From the NCBI RefSeq assembly GCF_004791585.1, contig NZ_SRUU01000025.1, positions 33,641 to 97,640 of the forward strand: 64,000 bases of DNA. Direction: 5' to 3'. The first letter of the stretch is position 1, and each line of letters starts with the position of its first letter. This DNA comes from Mesorhizobium sp. M1C.F.Ca.ET.210.01.1.1. Lineage in GTDB: Bacteria; Pseudomonadota; Alphaproteobacteria; Rhizobiales; Rhizobiaceae. Position numbers and translations under genes: made by a program. Under the pieces are notes generated by a model. That model was not told where the DNA came from. It was given only the letters and a program-made list of their open reading frames with translations, and ran no database searches. Of the stretch, positions 1-7,084 are shown one piece after another.

Positions 1-6
1 GGCCGA

Positions 7-723
7 ATGCGCCCCTCCAAACGCCAAGCCGACGAAATGCGCGCCATCTCCTTCGAGCGCGGCGTCTCCAAGCATGCCGAAGGCTCGTGCCTGGTGAAGT
101 TCGGCGACACGCATGTCTTGTGCACGGCCAGCCTGGAGGAAAAGGTGCCGGCCTGGATGCGCAATTCCGGCAAGGGCTGGGTGACGGCCGAATACGGCAT
201 GCTGCCGCGCTCGACCGGCGAGCGCATGCGCCGCGAGGCCTCCGCCGGCAAGCAGGGCGGCCGCACGCTGGAGATCCAGCGGCTGATCGGCCGCTCCTTG
301 CGCGCCGTTGTCGACCTGCAGGCGCTGGGCGAACAGCAGATCACCGTCGACTGCGACGTCATCCAGGCCGATGGCGGCACCCGCACGGCCTCGATCACCG
401 GCGGCTGGGTAGCGCTCTACGATTGCCTGCGCTGGATGGAAGCGCGCCAGATGGCCAGCGTTTCCAAGGTGCTGAAGGACCATGTCGCCGCGATCTCCTG
501 CGGCATCCATGACGGCCAGCCGGTCATCGACCTCGACTATCTCGAGGATTCTTCCGCCGGCACCGACGCCAATTTCGTCATGACCGGCAAGGGCGGCATC
601 GTCGAGATCCAGGGCACGGCAGAGGGCGAGCCGTTTTCCGAAGAGCAGTTTTCCGCGCTGATGGCGCTCGCCAAGAAGGGCATCCAGCGCCTGGTGAGCC
701 TGCAGCAGATGGCGGTGGCGTAG
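7..723 (+). CDS. rph: Ribonuclease PH
   Basis: Phosphate-dependent 3'-5' exoribonuclease that trims tRNA 3' ends, 238 aa, the usual family length. The start MRPSKRQADEMR is typical. The stretch GGRTLEIQRLIGRSLRAVVD puts the conserved phosphate-binding arginine at residue 86, and GGTRTASITGGWVAL follows near residue 125. It heads a rightward run with the VOC gene, rdgB and hemW; rph-rdgB-hemW is a common rhizobial order, usually downstream of a divergent hrcA that would lie left of the window. Only six bases precede the start, so its ribosome binding site cannot be judged. Confidence 0.97.
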   Translation: MRPSKRQADEMRAISFERGVSKHAEGSCLVKFGDTHVLCTASLEEKVPAWMRNSGKGWVTAEYGMLPRSTGERMRREASAGKQGGRTLEIQRLIGRSLRAVVDLQALGEQQITVDCDVIQADGGTRTASITGGWVALYDCLRWMEARQMASVSKVLKDHVAAISCGIHDGQPVIDLDYLEDSSAGTDANFVMTGKGGIVEIQGTAEGEPFSEEQFSALMALAKKGIQRLVSLQQMAVA

Positions 724-740
724 GGTTATTGATGAGGTTG

Positions 741-813
741 GCGATCCTTCGCACCCCCCTCTGGCCTGCCGGGCCCGGCCCTTCGCTGTCGCTTCGGGCA
801 GAGGGGGGTGCCT
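741..813. repeat. Palindromic intergenic repeat, type D
   Basis: CACCCCCCTCTGGCCTGCCGG on the left is mirrored by GGGCAGAGGGGGGTG on the right, giving a long hairpin directly before the GTG start of the next gene. Related C/G-rich elements occur near 5.3, 21.2, 28.1 and 62.2 kb. Confidence 0.6.
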
Positions 814-814
814 C

Positions 815-1225
815 GTGACCCCCTCCGCGATTTTGGAATCCGCTCTCTATGTGACTGATCTGGCTAAGGCCGAAGCCTTCTACCGCGACATCATCGGCCT
901 TGATCCGGTGGGCAAGGTCGAGGGCCGGCACGTCTTCTTCCGCTGCGGCAACGGGGTGCTGCTGCTCTTCAATGCCGAGGCGACGAAAGTCCCGCCGGCG
1001 CCCGACGCCAGGTTGAAGGTGCCGCCACATGGCACCCTCGGCGAGGGCCATCTCTGCTTCACGGCAACCGCCGATGAGATCGCCGAATGGCGCAAGCATC
1101 TGGCGGCAAGAAACATCGCCATCGAAAGCGACTTCGAATGGCCGCAGGGTGGACATTCGATCTATATCCGCGACCCATCGGGCAATTCGATCGAGTTCGC
1201 CGAGCCAAGGATCTGGGGCCTGTGA
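815..1225 (+). CDS. VOC (glyoxalase/bleomycin resistance) family protein
   Basis: 136-aa single VOC domain made of two beta-alpha-beta-beta-beta modules. ALYVTDLAKAEAFYRDIIGL opens module 1, and the C-terminal SIYIRDPSGNSIEFAEP is the classic module 2 ending with its metal-ligand Glu. Small members act as glyoxalases, dioxygenases or antibiotic-binding proteins; the substrate cannot be read from the sequence. The start is GTG, right after a palindromic repeat. The stop overlaps the rdgB start by one base (TGATG), so translation is probably coupled and the gene sits in the rph-rdgB-hemW operon. Confidence 0.85.
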   Translation: MTPSAILESALYVTDLAKAEAFYRDIIGLDPVGKVEGRHVFFRCGNGVLLLFNAEATKVPPAPDARLKVPPHGTLGEGHLCFTATADEIAEWRKHLAARNIAIESDFEWPQGGHSIYIRDPSGNSIEFAEPRIWGL

Positions 1226-1902
1226 TGCATTCGCTCAACGGAAAAAAGATCGTCGTCGCCAGCCACAACGCCGGCAAGCTGCGCGAATTCGCCGACCTGA
1301 TGGCGCCGTTCGGCTTCGAGGCGAAATCGGCCAAGGAATACGGCCTGCCGGAACCTGACGAGACCGGCACGACCTTCGAGGAGAATGCCTATATCAAGGC
1401 CTTCGCCGCAGCCAAGGCCACCGGCCTGCCGGCGCTGTCGGACGATTCCGGGCTCTGCGTCGACGCGCTTGACGGCGCGCCCGGCGTCTATACTGCCAAC
1501 TGGGCCGAGACACCCGGCGGCAGCAGGGATTTCGGCATGGCCATGCAGCGCACCGAAGTGGCGCTGCAGGAGGTCGGCGCGACAGAGCCGGCGCAACGCA
1601 CCGGCCGTTTCGTCGCCGTCATCTGCCTCGCCTTCCCTGACGGTGAGGCCGAATATTACCGTGGCGAAGCGGAAGGCACGCTGGTGTGGCCGCCGCGCGG
1701 CACGCTCGGTTTCGGCTACGATCCGGTTTTCCTGCCCAACGGCTTCGACAAGACGTTCGGCGAGATGAGCGCCGAGCAAAAGCACGGCTGGAAGCCCGGC
1801 CAGGCGACGGCGCTGTCGCATCGTGCTCGCGCCTTCCAGAAATTCGCGCAGGCCCGATTGGATTTGGCCCGATTGGATTTGGCGCGGCTTGGCTCAAAAT
1901 GA
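1225..1902 (+). CDS. rdgB: XTP/dITP diphosphatase (non-canonical purine NTP pyrophosphatase)
   Basis: Hydrolyses dITP, XTP and ITP to monophosphates so that deaminated purines stay out of DNA. The protein has 225 aa. KKIVVASHNAGKLREF at the N-terminus is the family substrate-binding motif, and ALSDDSGLCVDALDGAPGVY carries the acidic catalytic residues. The ATG at 1225 is chosen because it overlaps the upstream stop and places the SHNAGK motif at the N-terminus; a longer in-frame extension to 1087 has no family features. The C-terminus carries a tandem 15-bp duplication (ARLDL twice). The stop overlaps the hemW start (ATGA). Confidence 0.96.
   Translation: MHSLNGKKIVVASHNAGKLREFADLMAPFGFEAKSAKEYGLPEPDETGTTFEENAYIKAFAAAKATGLPALSDDSGLCVDALDGAPGVYTANWAETPGGSRDFGMAMQRTEVALQEVGATEPAQRTGRFVAVICLAFPDGEAEYYRGEAEGTLVWPPRGTLGFGYDPVFLPNGFDKTFGEMSAEQKHGWKPGQATALSHRARAFQKFAQARLDLARLDLARLGSK
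1852..1881 (+). repeat. In-frame 15-bp tandem duplication at the rdgB 3' end
   Basis: Two exact copies of GCCCGATTGGATTTG encode ARLDL-ARLDL, followed by a decayed third unit (ARLG). The length keeps the reading frame and sits just before the rdgB stop and the hemW start. Confidence 0.9.
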
Positions 1903-3077
1903 TCGGGACCGGCCAGACCATGCCGCTCGACCGTGGCCCCGGCTTCGGCGTCTACGTCCATTGGCCGTTCTGCGCGGCCAAGTGCCCTTACTGCGACTTC
2001 AACAGCCATGTCCGCCACCAGCCCGTCGACCAGGAGCGTTTTGCGCGCGCCTTTGAAACGGAGCTGGCGACGATGCGCGCCCGCACCGGGCCGCGCGAGG
2101 TGACCAGCATTTTCCTCGGCGGCGGCACGCCGTCGCTGATGAAGCCGGAAATCGTCGCGGCGGTGCTGGAGGCCGTGGCGCAGAACTGGACGGTGCCCGA
2201 AGGCATCGAGGTGACGCTGGAGGCCAATCCGTCCTCTGTGGAGGCGGAGCGCTTCCGCGGCTATCGCGCGGCCGGCGTCAACCGCGTGTCGCTGGGCGTG
2301 CAGGCGCTGAACGACAAGGACCTGCGCTTCCTCGGCCGGCTGCACAATGTCGAGGAGGCGCTGCAGGCAATCGGCCTGGCGCGCGAGATCTTCCCACGAC
2401 TCTCCTTCGACCTTATCTATGCGCGGCCGGGCCAGACGCCTGAGGCTTGGGCTTCGGAGCTTGAGCAGGCGATCGGCCATGCCGCCGACCACCTTTCGCT
2501 TTACCAGCTGACCATCGAGGAAGGCACGCCGTTCCATGCGCTGCACGCGGCGCGGAAGTTCGTCATCCCGGACAATGACCAGGCCGCCGATCTCTACGCG
2601 CTGACGCAGGAGGTGACGGCGGCGCATGGGCTGCCGGCCTACGAGATTTCCAATCACGCGCGGCCGGGCGCGGAAAGCCGGCACAATCTGACCTATTGGC
2701 GCTACGGCGAATATGTCGGCGTCGGACCGGGCGCGCATGGCCGCTTCGTCGAGAACGGCCGCCGCACGGTGACGATAGCGGAAAGGATGCCGGAGACCTG
2801 GCTCAACCTGGTCGAGGCCAGGGGCCATGGCGTCACCGGCGGCGAGGTGCTGACGCGAACCGAAGAGGCAGACGAGTTCCTGCTGATGGGCTTAAGGCTC
2901 GCCGAGGGCATCGACCTTCAGCGCTACGAGACGTTTGCGGGGCGCAGCCTGTCGAGCGACAGGCTGTCGGTGCTGCAGCAAGAAGGGCTGGTGGCGCCTG
3001 TCGGCAACGCCCGGCTGCGCGCCACGACCGCCGGCATGATCGTGCTCGATGCCGTGGTGGCGGATTTGGCTAGGTAG
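1899..3077 (+). CDS. hemW: Radical SAM heme chaperone HemW (HemN-like)
   Basis: 392-aa radical SAM protein of the HemW group, which binds heme and delivers it to respiratory enzymes. The N-terminus GVYVHWPFCAAKCPYCDFNS carries CxxxCxxC, so a [4Fe-4S]-SAM site is expected. IFLGGGTPSL and EANPSS are the SAM-binding elements, and the C-terminal domain is HemN-like. True coproporphyrinogen dehydrogenases are longer. The start at 1899 overlaps the rdgB stop by four bases (ATGA); Met at 1920 is an alternative. Once often annotated as coproporphyrinogen III oxidase, but HemW fits the length and context better. Confidence 0.93.
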   Translation: MIGTGQTMPLDRGPGFGVYVHWPFCAAKCPYCDFNSHVRHQPVDQERFARAFETELATMRARTGPREVTSIFLGGGTPSLMKPEIVAAVLEAVAQNWTVPEGIEVTLEANPSSVEAERFRGYRAAGVNRVSLGVQALNDKDLRFLGRLHNVEEALQAIGLAREIFPRLSFDLIYARPGQTPEAWASELEQAIGHAADHLSLYQLTIEEGTPFHALHAARKFVIPDNDQAADLYALTQEVTAAHGLPAYEISNHARPGAESRHNLTYWRYGEYVGVGPGAHGRFVENGRRTVTIAERMPETWLNLVEARGHGVTGGEVLTRTEEADEFLLMGLRLAEGIDLQRYETFAGRSLSSDRLSVLQQEGLVAPVGNARLRATTAGMIVLDAVVADLAR

Positions 3078-3081
3078 GTTC

Positions 3082-3401
3082 TTGAAGAACGTCCTCTTCG
3101 TCTGCAGCCAGAACCGCTTACGGAGCCCGACGGCCGAGCAGGTGTTTTCCAAGCGCCGCGACATCGAGGTCGAATCGGCAGGCACCAATCACGACGCCGA
3201 CAACCCGCTGACACATGAGCTCGTCACTTGGGCGGACATCATTTTCGTCATGGAGAAGGTACATCGCGCCAAGCTGCAGAAGAAGTTCCGGGCAGCCTGA
3301 AGCGGGCCAAGGTCATCTGCCTCGACATTCCGGACGACTACGGATTCATGGATCCCGAGCTGGTGCGTCTGCTGGAAGTCAGGGTCGGGAGATATCTTTG
3401 A
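3082..3401 (+). pseudogene. Low-molecular-weight phosphatase-like protein, single-base frameshift
   Basis: The frame opens at TTG 3082 with KNVLFVCSQNRLRSPTAEQV, an LMW tyrosine phosphatase P-loop-like start in which the usual CxxxxxR(S/T) reads CSQNRLRS. It runs through VESAGTNHDADNP and WADIIFVMEKVHRAKLQKKF, then meets a TGA at 3298. The +1 frame continues with LKRAKVICLDIPDDYGFMD to a stop at 3401. One missing G in the GGG at about 3287-3290 would restore one protein of about 106 aa. Either the gene is truly broken or this is a sequence error. Confidence 0.75.
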
Positions 3402-3425
3402 GGATGCGGTTCTCCCCAGCGCGTT

Positions 3426-3585
3426 CGTCATCCTCGGGCTTGACCCGAGGATCCAGGCCGTGACCTCGGCCGAAGGGGGCGGCGGAGCAGAATTCTGCGC
3501 CGCTCGCGAAGCTTCGATGTAAAGGCATGGATCCCAGGGTCTGCGCCGCGTCGCCTCGCTCCTTGCTCCGCCCTGGGATGACGAG
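3426..3585. repeat. Composite intergenic repeat, type A (inverted copy)
   Basis: About 160 bp. One end is CGTCATCCTCGGGCTTGACCCGAGGATCC (CCTCGGG/CCCGAGG hairpin). The other is TGGATCCCAGGGTCTGCGCCG...CCCTGGGATGACGAG. The core holds GGAGCAGAATTCTGCGCC. Full or partial copies recur at 35.8, 41.1, 48.6 and 56.9 kb. Confidence 0.85.
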
Positions 3586-3614
3586 GCGAGAGATCGCGAA
3601 GGCCGCAAACTGCT

Positions 3615-3803
3615 TCAGGCGTCGTGCTTCTGCCGGTGCTTGCCGCGATGCTTCTCGCCATGCGGCTCGCCGTTACGGACCGGCTTTGCGTCGGCCTTAT
3701 CGCGGCGGTTGCCGTTCTGGGCGGCGATCGGATGTGGGGGAGTACCCTCGCGGGCGGTTTTGCTTTCAAGTCGGCTGATGAAAATGTCGAAGCGATTGGG
3801 CAT
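3615..3803 (-). CDS. Small basic hypothetical protein, 62 aa
   Basis: Unrecognised small protein starting MPNRFDIFISRLESK and ending in a His/Lys/Arg-rich tail (GEKHRGKHRQKHDA). No membrane segment or signal peptide is visible; a tail like this could bind nucleic acid or metal, but that is a guess. The main support is a strong Shine-Dalgarno sequence, GGAGGAGG, about eight bases before the ATG on the minus strand. It is convergent with the frameshifted phosphatase-like gene and divergent from rsmI. The opposite-strand frames here have no such support. Confidence 0.55.
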   Translation of the reverse strand: MPNRFDIFISRLESKTAREGTPPHPIAAQNGNRRDKADAKPVRNGEPHGEKHRGKHRQKHDA

Positions 3804-3952
3804 CGTCCGGTCCTGCCTCCTCCAAGGAATCAGGGATTAAATCCGAGGGTGCCGGTTTCGTTGCTCACTGTGGCGAAGGCATGGCGATTTCCTTGCCGCG
3901 ACTTCACGTTTTGCAACCACGTGTGAGCCGTGCCAAACAGGCGTTGTTTCTT

Positions 3953-3999
3953 GCGCAATTCCAGACGGAAAACCGCCGCACACTTTTCCTGGAATTGCT
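3953..3999. repeat. Palindromic repeat, type B, before rsmI
   Basis: GCGCAATTCCAG ... CTGGAATTGC inverted arms around ACGGAAAACCGCCGCACACTTTTC (split here only as description). The copy ends about six bases before the GGAGG that serves the rsmI start. Sister copies lie at 14.3, 17.8 and 29.5 kb. Confidence 0.85.
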
Positions 4000-4016
4000 T
4001 GAACGGAGGGCCATTC

Positions 4017-4913
4017 TTGACCGGCGACAAACGCAGCTATGTGATCGGACAGACCGAGATTCCGGCGCGGCCGCTGGCGCCGGCGCTCTATCTTGTGGCG
4101 ACGCCGATCGGCAATCTGGCCGACATCACGCTGCGCGCGCTGGAGACGCTGGCCAGCGCCGACATCGTCGCCTGCGAGGACACGCGCGTCTCGCGCGTGC
4201 TGCTCGAGCGCTACGGCATCCGCCGCCGCACCACTGCCTATCACGAGCACAATGCCCAAGAGGCCGGGCCGAAGCTGATCGAGGCACTCGCTGCCGGGCA
4301 AAGCGTGGCGCTGATCTCGGATGCCGGCACGCCGCTGGTGTCCGATCCGGGCTACCGGCTGGTCGGCGAGGCGCTGGAGCGCGGCATCCGCGTCGTGCCG
4401 GTGCCGGGGCCCTCGGCGGCGCTTGCCGCGCTGACCGCTTCCGGCCTGCCCTCCGATGCCTTCCTGTTCGCCGGTTTCCTGCCAGCCAAGGCTGGACAGC
4501 GGCTGACGAAGCTCGAAAGCTTCAAGCAGGTGCCGGCGACGCTGATCTTCTTCGAGTCGCCGCGGCGCCTGGCCGAAACGCTTGCCGCGATGGTCGAGAC
4601 GCTCGGCGGCGCGCGCCAGGCGGCGATCGGCCGCGAGCTGACCAAGGCCTTCGAGGAGATGCGGACGGGCACGCTCGGCGCGCTCGCCGATCACTATGCG
4701 GCGGCAGACACGCCCAAGGGCGAAATCGTCATCTGCGTCGGTCCGGCCGAGGCCACGGCGGACCAGCCTGCCGATATCGACCGGCTGCTGCTGTCGCTGG
4801 CCGCCGAAATGCCTGCTTCCAAGGCGGCGGCCGAAGCGGCAAAAATGACCGGTGGCCAGAAGCAGGCGCTCTACCGGCGGCTGCTGGAACTGAAGGACGC
4901 CGGCGGTGGGTGA
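4017..4913 (+). CDS. rsmI: 16S rRNA (cytidine1402-2'-O)-methyltransferase
   Basis: SAM-dependent methyltransferase of the tetrapyrrole-methylase fold that 2'-O-methylates C1402 in the ribosomal P site. ALYLVATPIGNLADITLRAL is the signature, followed by ACEDTRVSRVLLERYG, LISDAGTPLVSDPGYRLV and PGPSAALAALTASGLP. Start choice: TTG at 4017, preceded at seven to eight bases by GGAGG; upstream in-frame ATG codons fall inside a palindromic repeat and encode non-family sequence. The resulting 298 aa fits the family. The stop overlaps the yraN start, so the two genes are coupled. Confidence 0.93.
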   Translation: MTGDKRSYVIGQTEIPARPLAPALYLVATPIGNLADITLRALETLASADIVACEDTRVSRVLLERYGIRRRTTAYHEHNAQEAGPKLIEALAAGQSVALISDAGTPLVSDPGYRLVGEALERGIRVVPVPGPSAALAALTASGLPSDAFLFAGFLPAKAGQRLTKLESFKQVPATLIFFESPRRLAETLAAMVETLGGARQAAIGRELTKAFEEMRTGTLGALADHYAAADTPKGEIVICVGPAEATADQPADIDRLLLSLAAEMPASKAAAEAAKMTGGQKQALYRRLLELKDAGGG

Positions 4914-5283
4914 GCGCACCGTTGGTCATAGGCGAAAAGCCTATCGGCGCGGCCATCGCGGCGAATGGCTGGCGGCGCTGGCGTTGATGCTGAAAGGCTA
5001 CCGCATCCTCGCCCGCCGCCACCGCACCAAGCTCGGTGAGATCGACCTGATCGCTCGGCGCGGCGACCTCGTGCTGTTCGTCGAGGTCAAGGCGCGGCGC
5101 ACGCTGATGGAGGCGATGGAGGCTATCGCCCATGCGTCGGAACGGCGCATCGAGGGCGCCGCCGACCTGTGGCTGTCGCGCCAGCCGGACTATGGCAAGC
5201 TTTCAATACGTTTCGACATGGTGGCGGTGCTGCCCTGGCGCTGGCCGGTGCATGTCGAGAATGCTTTTTATGGAAGGAATTGA
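4906..5283 (+). CDS. yraN: YraN/UPF0102 family protein
   Basis: 125-aa member of the UPF0102 family, predicted nuclease-fold proteins of unproven function. RGHRGEWLAALALMLKGY and GEIDLIARRGDLVLFVEVKAR show the family's conserved E...D...ExK arrangement of restriction-endonuclease-like folds. The GTG start at 4906 lies inside the end of rsmI (8-bp overlap); rsmI-yraN pairing is widespread. In many rhizobia the next gene is gshB, which is absent here: a repeat and the convergent uppP follow. Confidence 0.88.
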   Translation: MGERTVGHRRKAYRRGHRGEWLAALALMLKGYRILARRHRTKLGEIDLIARRGDLVLFVEVKARRTLMEAMEAIAHASERRIEGAADLWLSRQPDYGKLSIRFDMVAVLPWRWPVHVENAFYGRN

Positions 5284-5286
5284 GAG

Positions 5287-5424
5287 GCTTTACCCTCCCC
5301 CCGGGAGGGTCGGCGAGCAAGTGACGCGCAGCGTCGCTGGCGAGCCGGGGCGGGGGGTTACGGTGCCGACCCCCACCCCGATCCGCTTTGCGGATCGACC
5401 CTCCCCACAAGGGGGAGGGTAAGC
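5287..5424. repeat. Palindromic intergenic repeat, type D
   Basis: TACCCTCCCCCCGGGAGGGTCGGCGAGC on the left and GGATCGACCCTCCCCACAAGGGGGAGGGTA on the right form a large imperfect palindrome of about 138 bp that fills the gap between convergent yraN and uppP. It could also act as a hairpin end for both transcripts; no U-tract is seen. Confidence 0.75.
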
Positions 5425-6231
5425 TCACCCCCAGATCATCAGCGCTACCAGTCCCAACCCGCCGACCACCAGGCGCCACCAGCCGAACAGCGAATAGCCC
5501 TTGCGCGAGACGTAATCGAGCAGGAAGCGCACCACGATCAGGGCGCTGACGAAGGCGGCGACGAAGCCGACGGCGATGACCGGCAGGTCGGCCGAGGTCA
5601 GCACGTTGCGGTTCTTGAACAGGTCGAAGGCGAAGGCGCCAACCATGGTCGGCATGGCGAGGAAGAAGGAGAATTCCGCCGCCGCGCGCTTGTCGACGCC
5701 GAGAAGCAGCGCGCCGACGATGGTCGAGCCGGAGCGCGAGGTGCCGGGGATCAGCGACAGGCACTGGAACAGGCCGATCTGCAGATAGAGCCTAGTCGGG
5801 AAGCGCTCGACGTCGCGGTAGACTGGCTTCAAATTCATGCGGTCGACGGCAAGCAGCACGACGCCGCCGATGATCAGCATGATGCAGATCAGGCGCGGCG
5901 ATTCGAACAGGAAGGTCTTGATGAAGTCATGCGCCAGCGCGCCGATGACCGCCGCAGGCAGGAAGGCGATGAGGATGCCGATGACGAAATGCCTGGTCAG
6001 CCGATCATGCGGCAGCTCGAGCAGCATTTTCCACAAGCGGCGGAAATAGACGCTGAGGATGGCGAGGATCGCGCCGAGCTGGATCAGGATCTCGAAGGCC
6101 TTGCCGGTGGAATGGAAGCCGAGGAAATGGCCGGCGAGCAGGATATGGCCGGTCGAGGAGACCGGTATGAACTCGGTCAGGCCCTCCAGCAGCCCAAGCA
6201 GCAGCGCTTCGACGATGGTCTGGCTTTCCAT
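5425..6231 (-). CDS. uppP: Undecaprenyl-diphosphatase
   Basis: Integral membrane phosphatase (BacA family) that recycles undecaprenyl pyrophosphate for peptidoglycan and other envelope polymers; raised dosage gives bacitracin resistance. 268 aa with about eight hydrophobic segments. The two family motifs are present: LLEGLTEFIPVSSTGHILLA near the N-terminus and IPGTSRSGSTIVGALLLG in the second half. The start MESQTIVEALLLG at 6231 is chosen over an in-frame extension to 6339, because the extension is Arg-rich and non-conserved and a TGAGGTT sequence precedes this ATG. Confidence 0.95.
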   Translation of the reverse strand: MESQTIVEALLLGLLEGLTEFIPVSSTGHILLAGHFLGFHSTGKAFEILIQLGAILAILSVYFRRLWKMLLELPHDRLTRHFVIGILIAFLPAAVIGALAHDFIKTFLFESPRLICIMLIIGGVVLLAVDRMNLKPVYRDVERFPTRLYLQIGLFQCLSLIPGTSRSGSTIVGALLLGVDKRAAAEFSFFLAMPTMVGAFAFDLFKNRNVLTSADLPVIAVGFVAAFVSALIVVRFLLDYVSRKGYSLFGWWRLVVGGLGLVALMIWG

Positions 6232-6391
6232 GGCAACCTCAGGATTTAGGGGACGACTGGAGACAACGGCTTGCTTGTCACGGCGCGGAAGTCCCCCTAT
6301 AGGTCGCAACACCGTGACGGCCGCATGACGGGCCGCCAAGACTTACCGGCGCAGGGGGCGATTCGCCAGTGCGCCCTATCATCGCGGAACC

Positions 6392-7084
6392 ATGCTGACG
6401 CTTTTCCATCATCCGATGTTCGCCACCTGCCGGTTCGTGCGCCTCGCCTTCGGCGAGTATGGCGAGGAGCTGGCGCTGATCGAAGAAAAGCCCTGGACGC
6501 GGCGCAAGGAGTTCCTGGCGCTCAACCCGGCCGGCACGCTGCCGATCCTGCTTGCCGAAGGCGACGTGCCGATCGTCGGCGCCATGGTGATTGCCGAATA
6601 TCTCGACGAGACGCGCGGGGTGCTCAAGCGCGACAGGCGGCTGTTTGCCGAAGACCCGATGCAGCGCGCCGAAATCCGCCGACTGACCGACTGGTATCTC
6701 AGCAAGGCCGAAAGCGAGGTCACCCGCCATCTGGTGCGCGAGCGCGTGCTGAAGCCGGTCATGCCGGAGACGGCCGGCGGCGGCTCGCCCGATTCGGCGG
6801 CGATCCGCGCCGCGCGCGCCAACATCCGCCAGCACATGAAATACACCAACTGGCTGGCCGGCACGCGCCATTGGCTGGCCGGCAACAAGGTAACCTATGC
6901 CGACCTCGCCGCGGCGGCGACGCTTTCGGTGCTTGACTATCTCGGCGAGATCGACTGGCGCGAACATGCCGCCGCGCGCGAATGGTATACACGCGTCAAA
7001 TCACGGCCGTCGTTCCGGCCGCTGCTCACCGACCGGGTGCGCGGCCTGTCGCCGGTATCGCACTATGCGGACCTCGACTTCTGA
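6392..7084 (+). CDS. Glutathione S-transferase family protein
   Basis: 230-aa protein with an N-terminal thioredoxin-like domain (MLTLFHHPMFATCRFVRLAF, then ALNPAGTLPILLAEGD with the cis-Pro loop) and a C-terminal all-alpha domain containing NWLAGTRHWLAGNKVTYADLAAA, the GST N-capping region. The substrate is unknown. Its last 20 bases overlap the start of queG, which suggests coupled translation; the pair may simply share a transcript. It is divergent from uppP across a 160-bp gap. Confidence 0.9.
   Translation: MLTLFHHPMFATCRFVRLAFGEYGEELALIEEKPWTRRKEFLALNPAGTLPILLAEGDVPIVGAMVIAEYLDETRGVLKRDRRLFAEDPMQRAEIRRLTDWYLSKAESEVTRHLVRERVLKPVMPETAGGGSPDSAAIRAARANIRQHMKYTNWLAGTRHWLAGNKVTYADLAAAATLSVLDYLGEIDWREHAAAREWYTRVKSRPSFRPLLTDRVRGLSPVSHYADLDF

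Noticed and set aside
3830..4030. 66-codon minus-strand frame before rsmI
   Set aside because: It runs through the type B repeat; similar frames appear wherever the repeat occurs.
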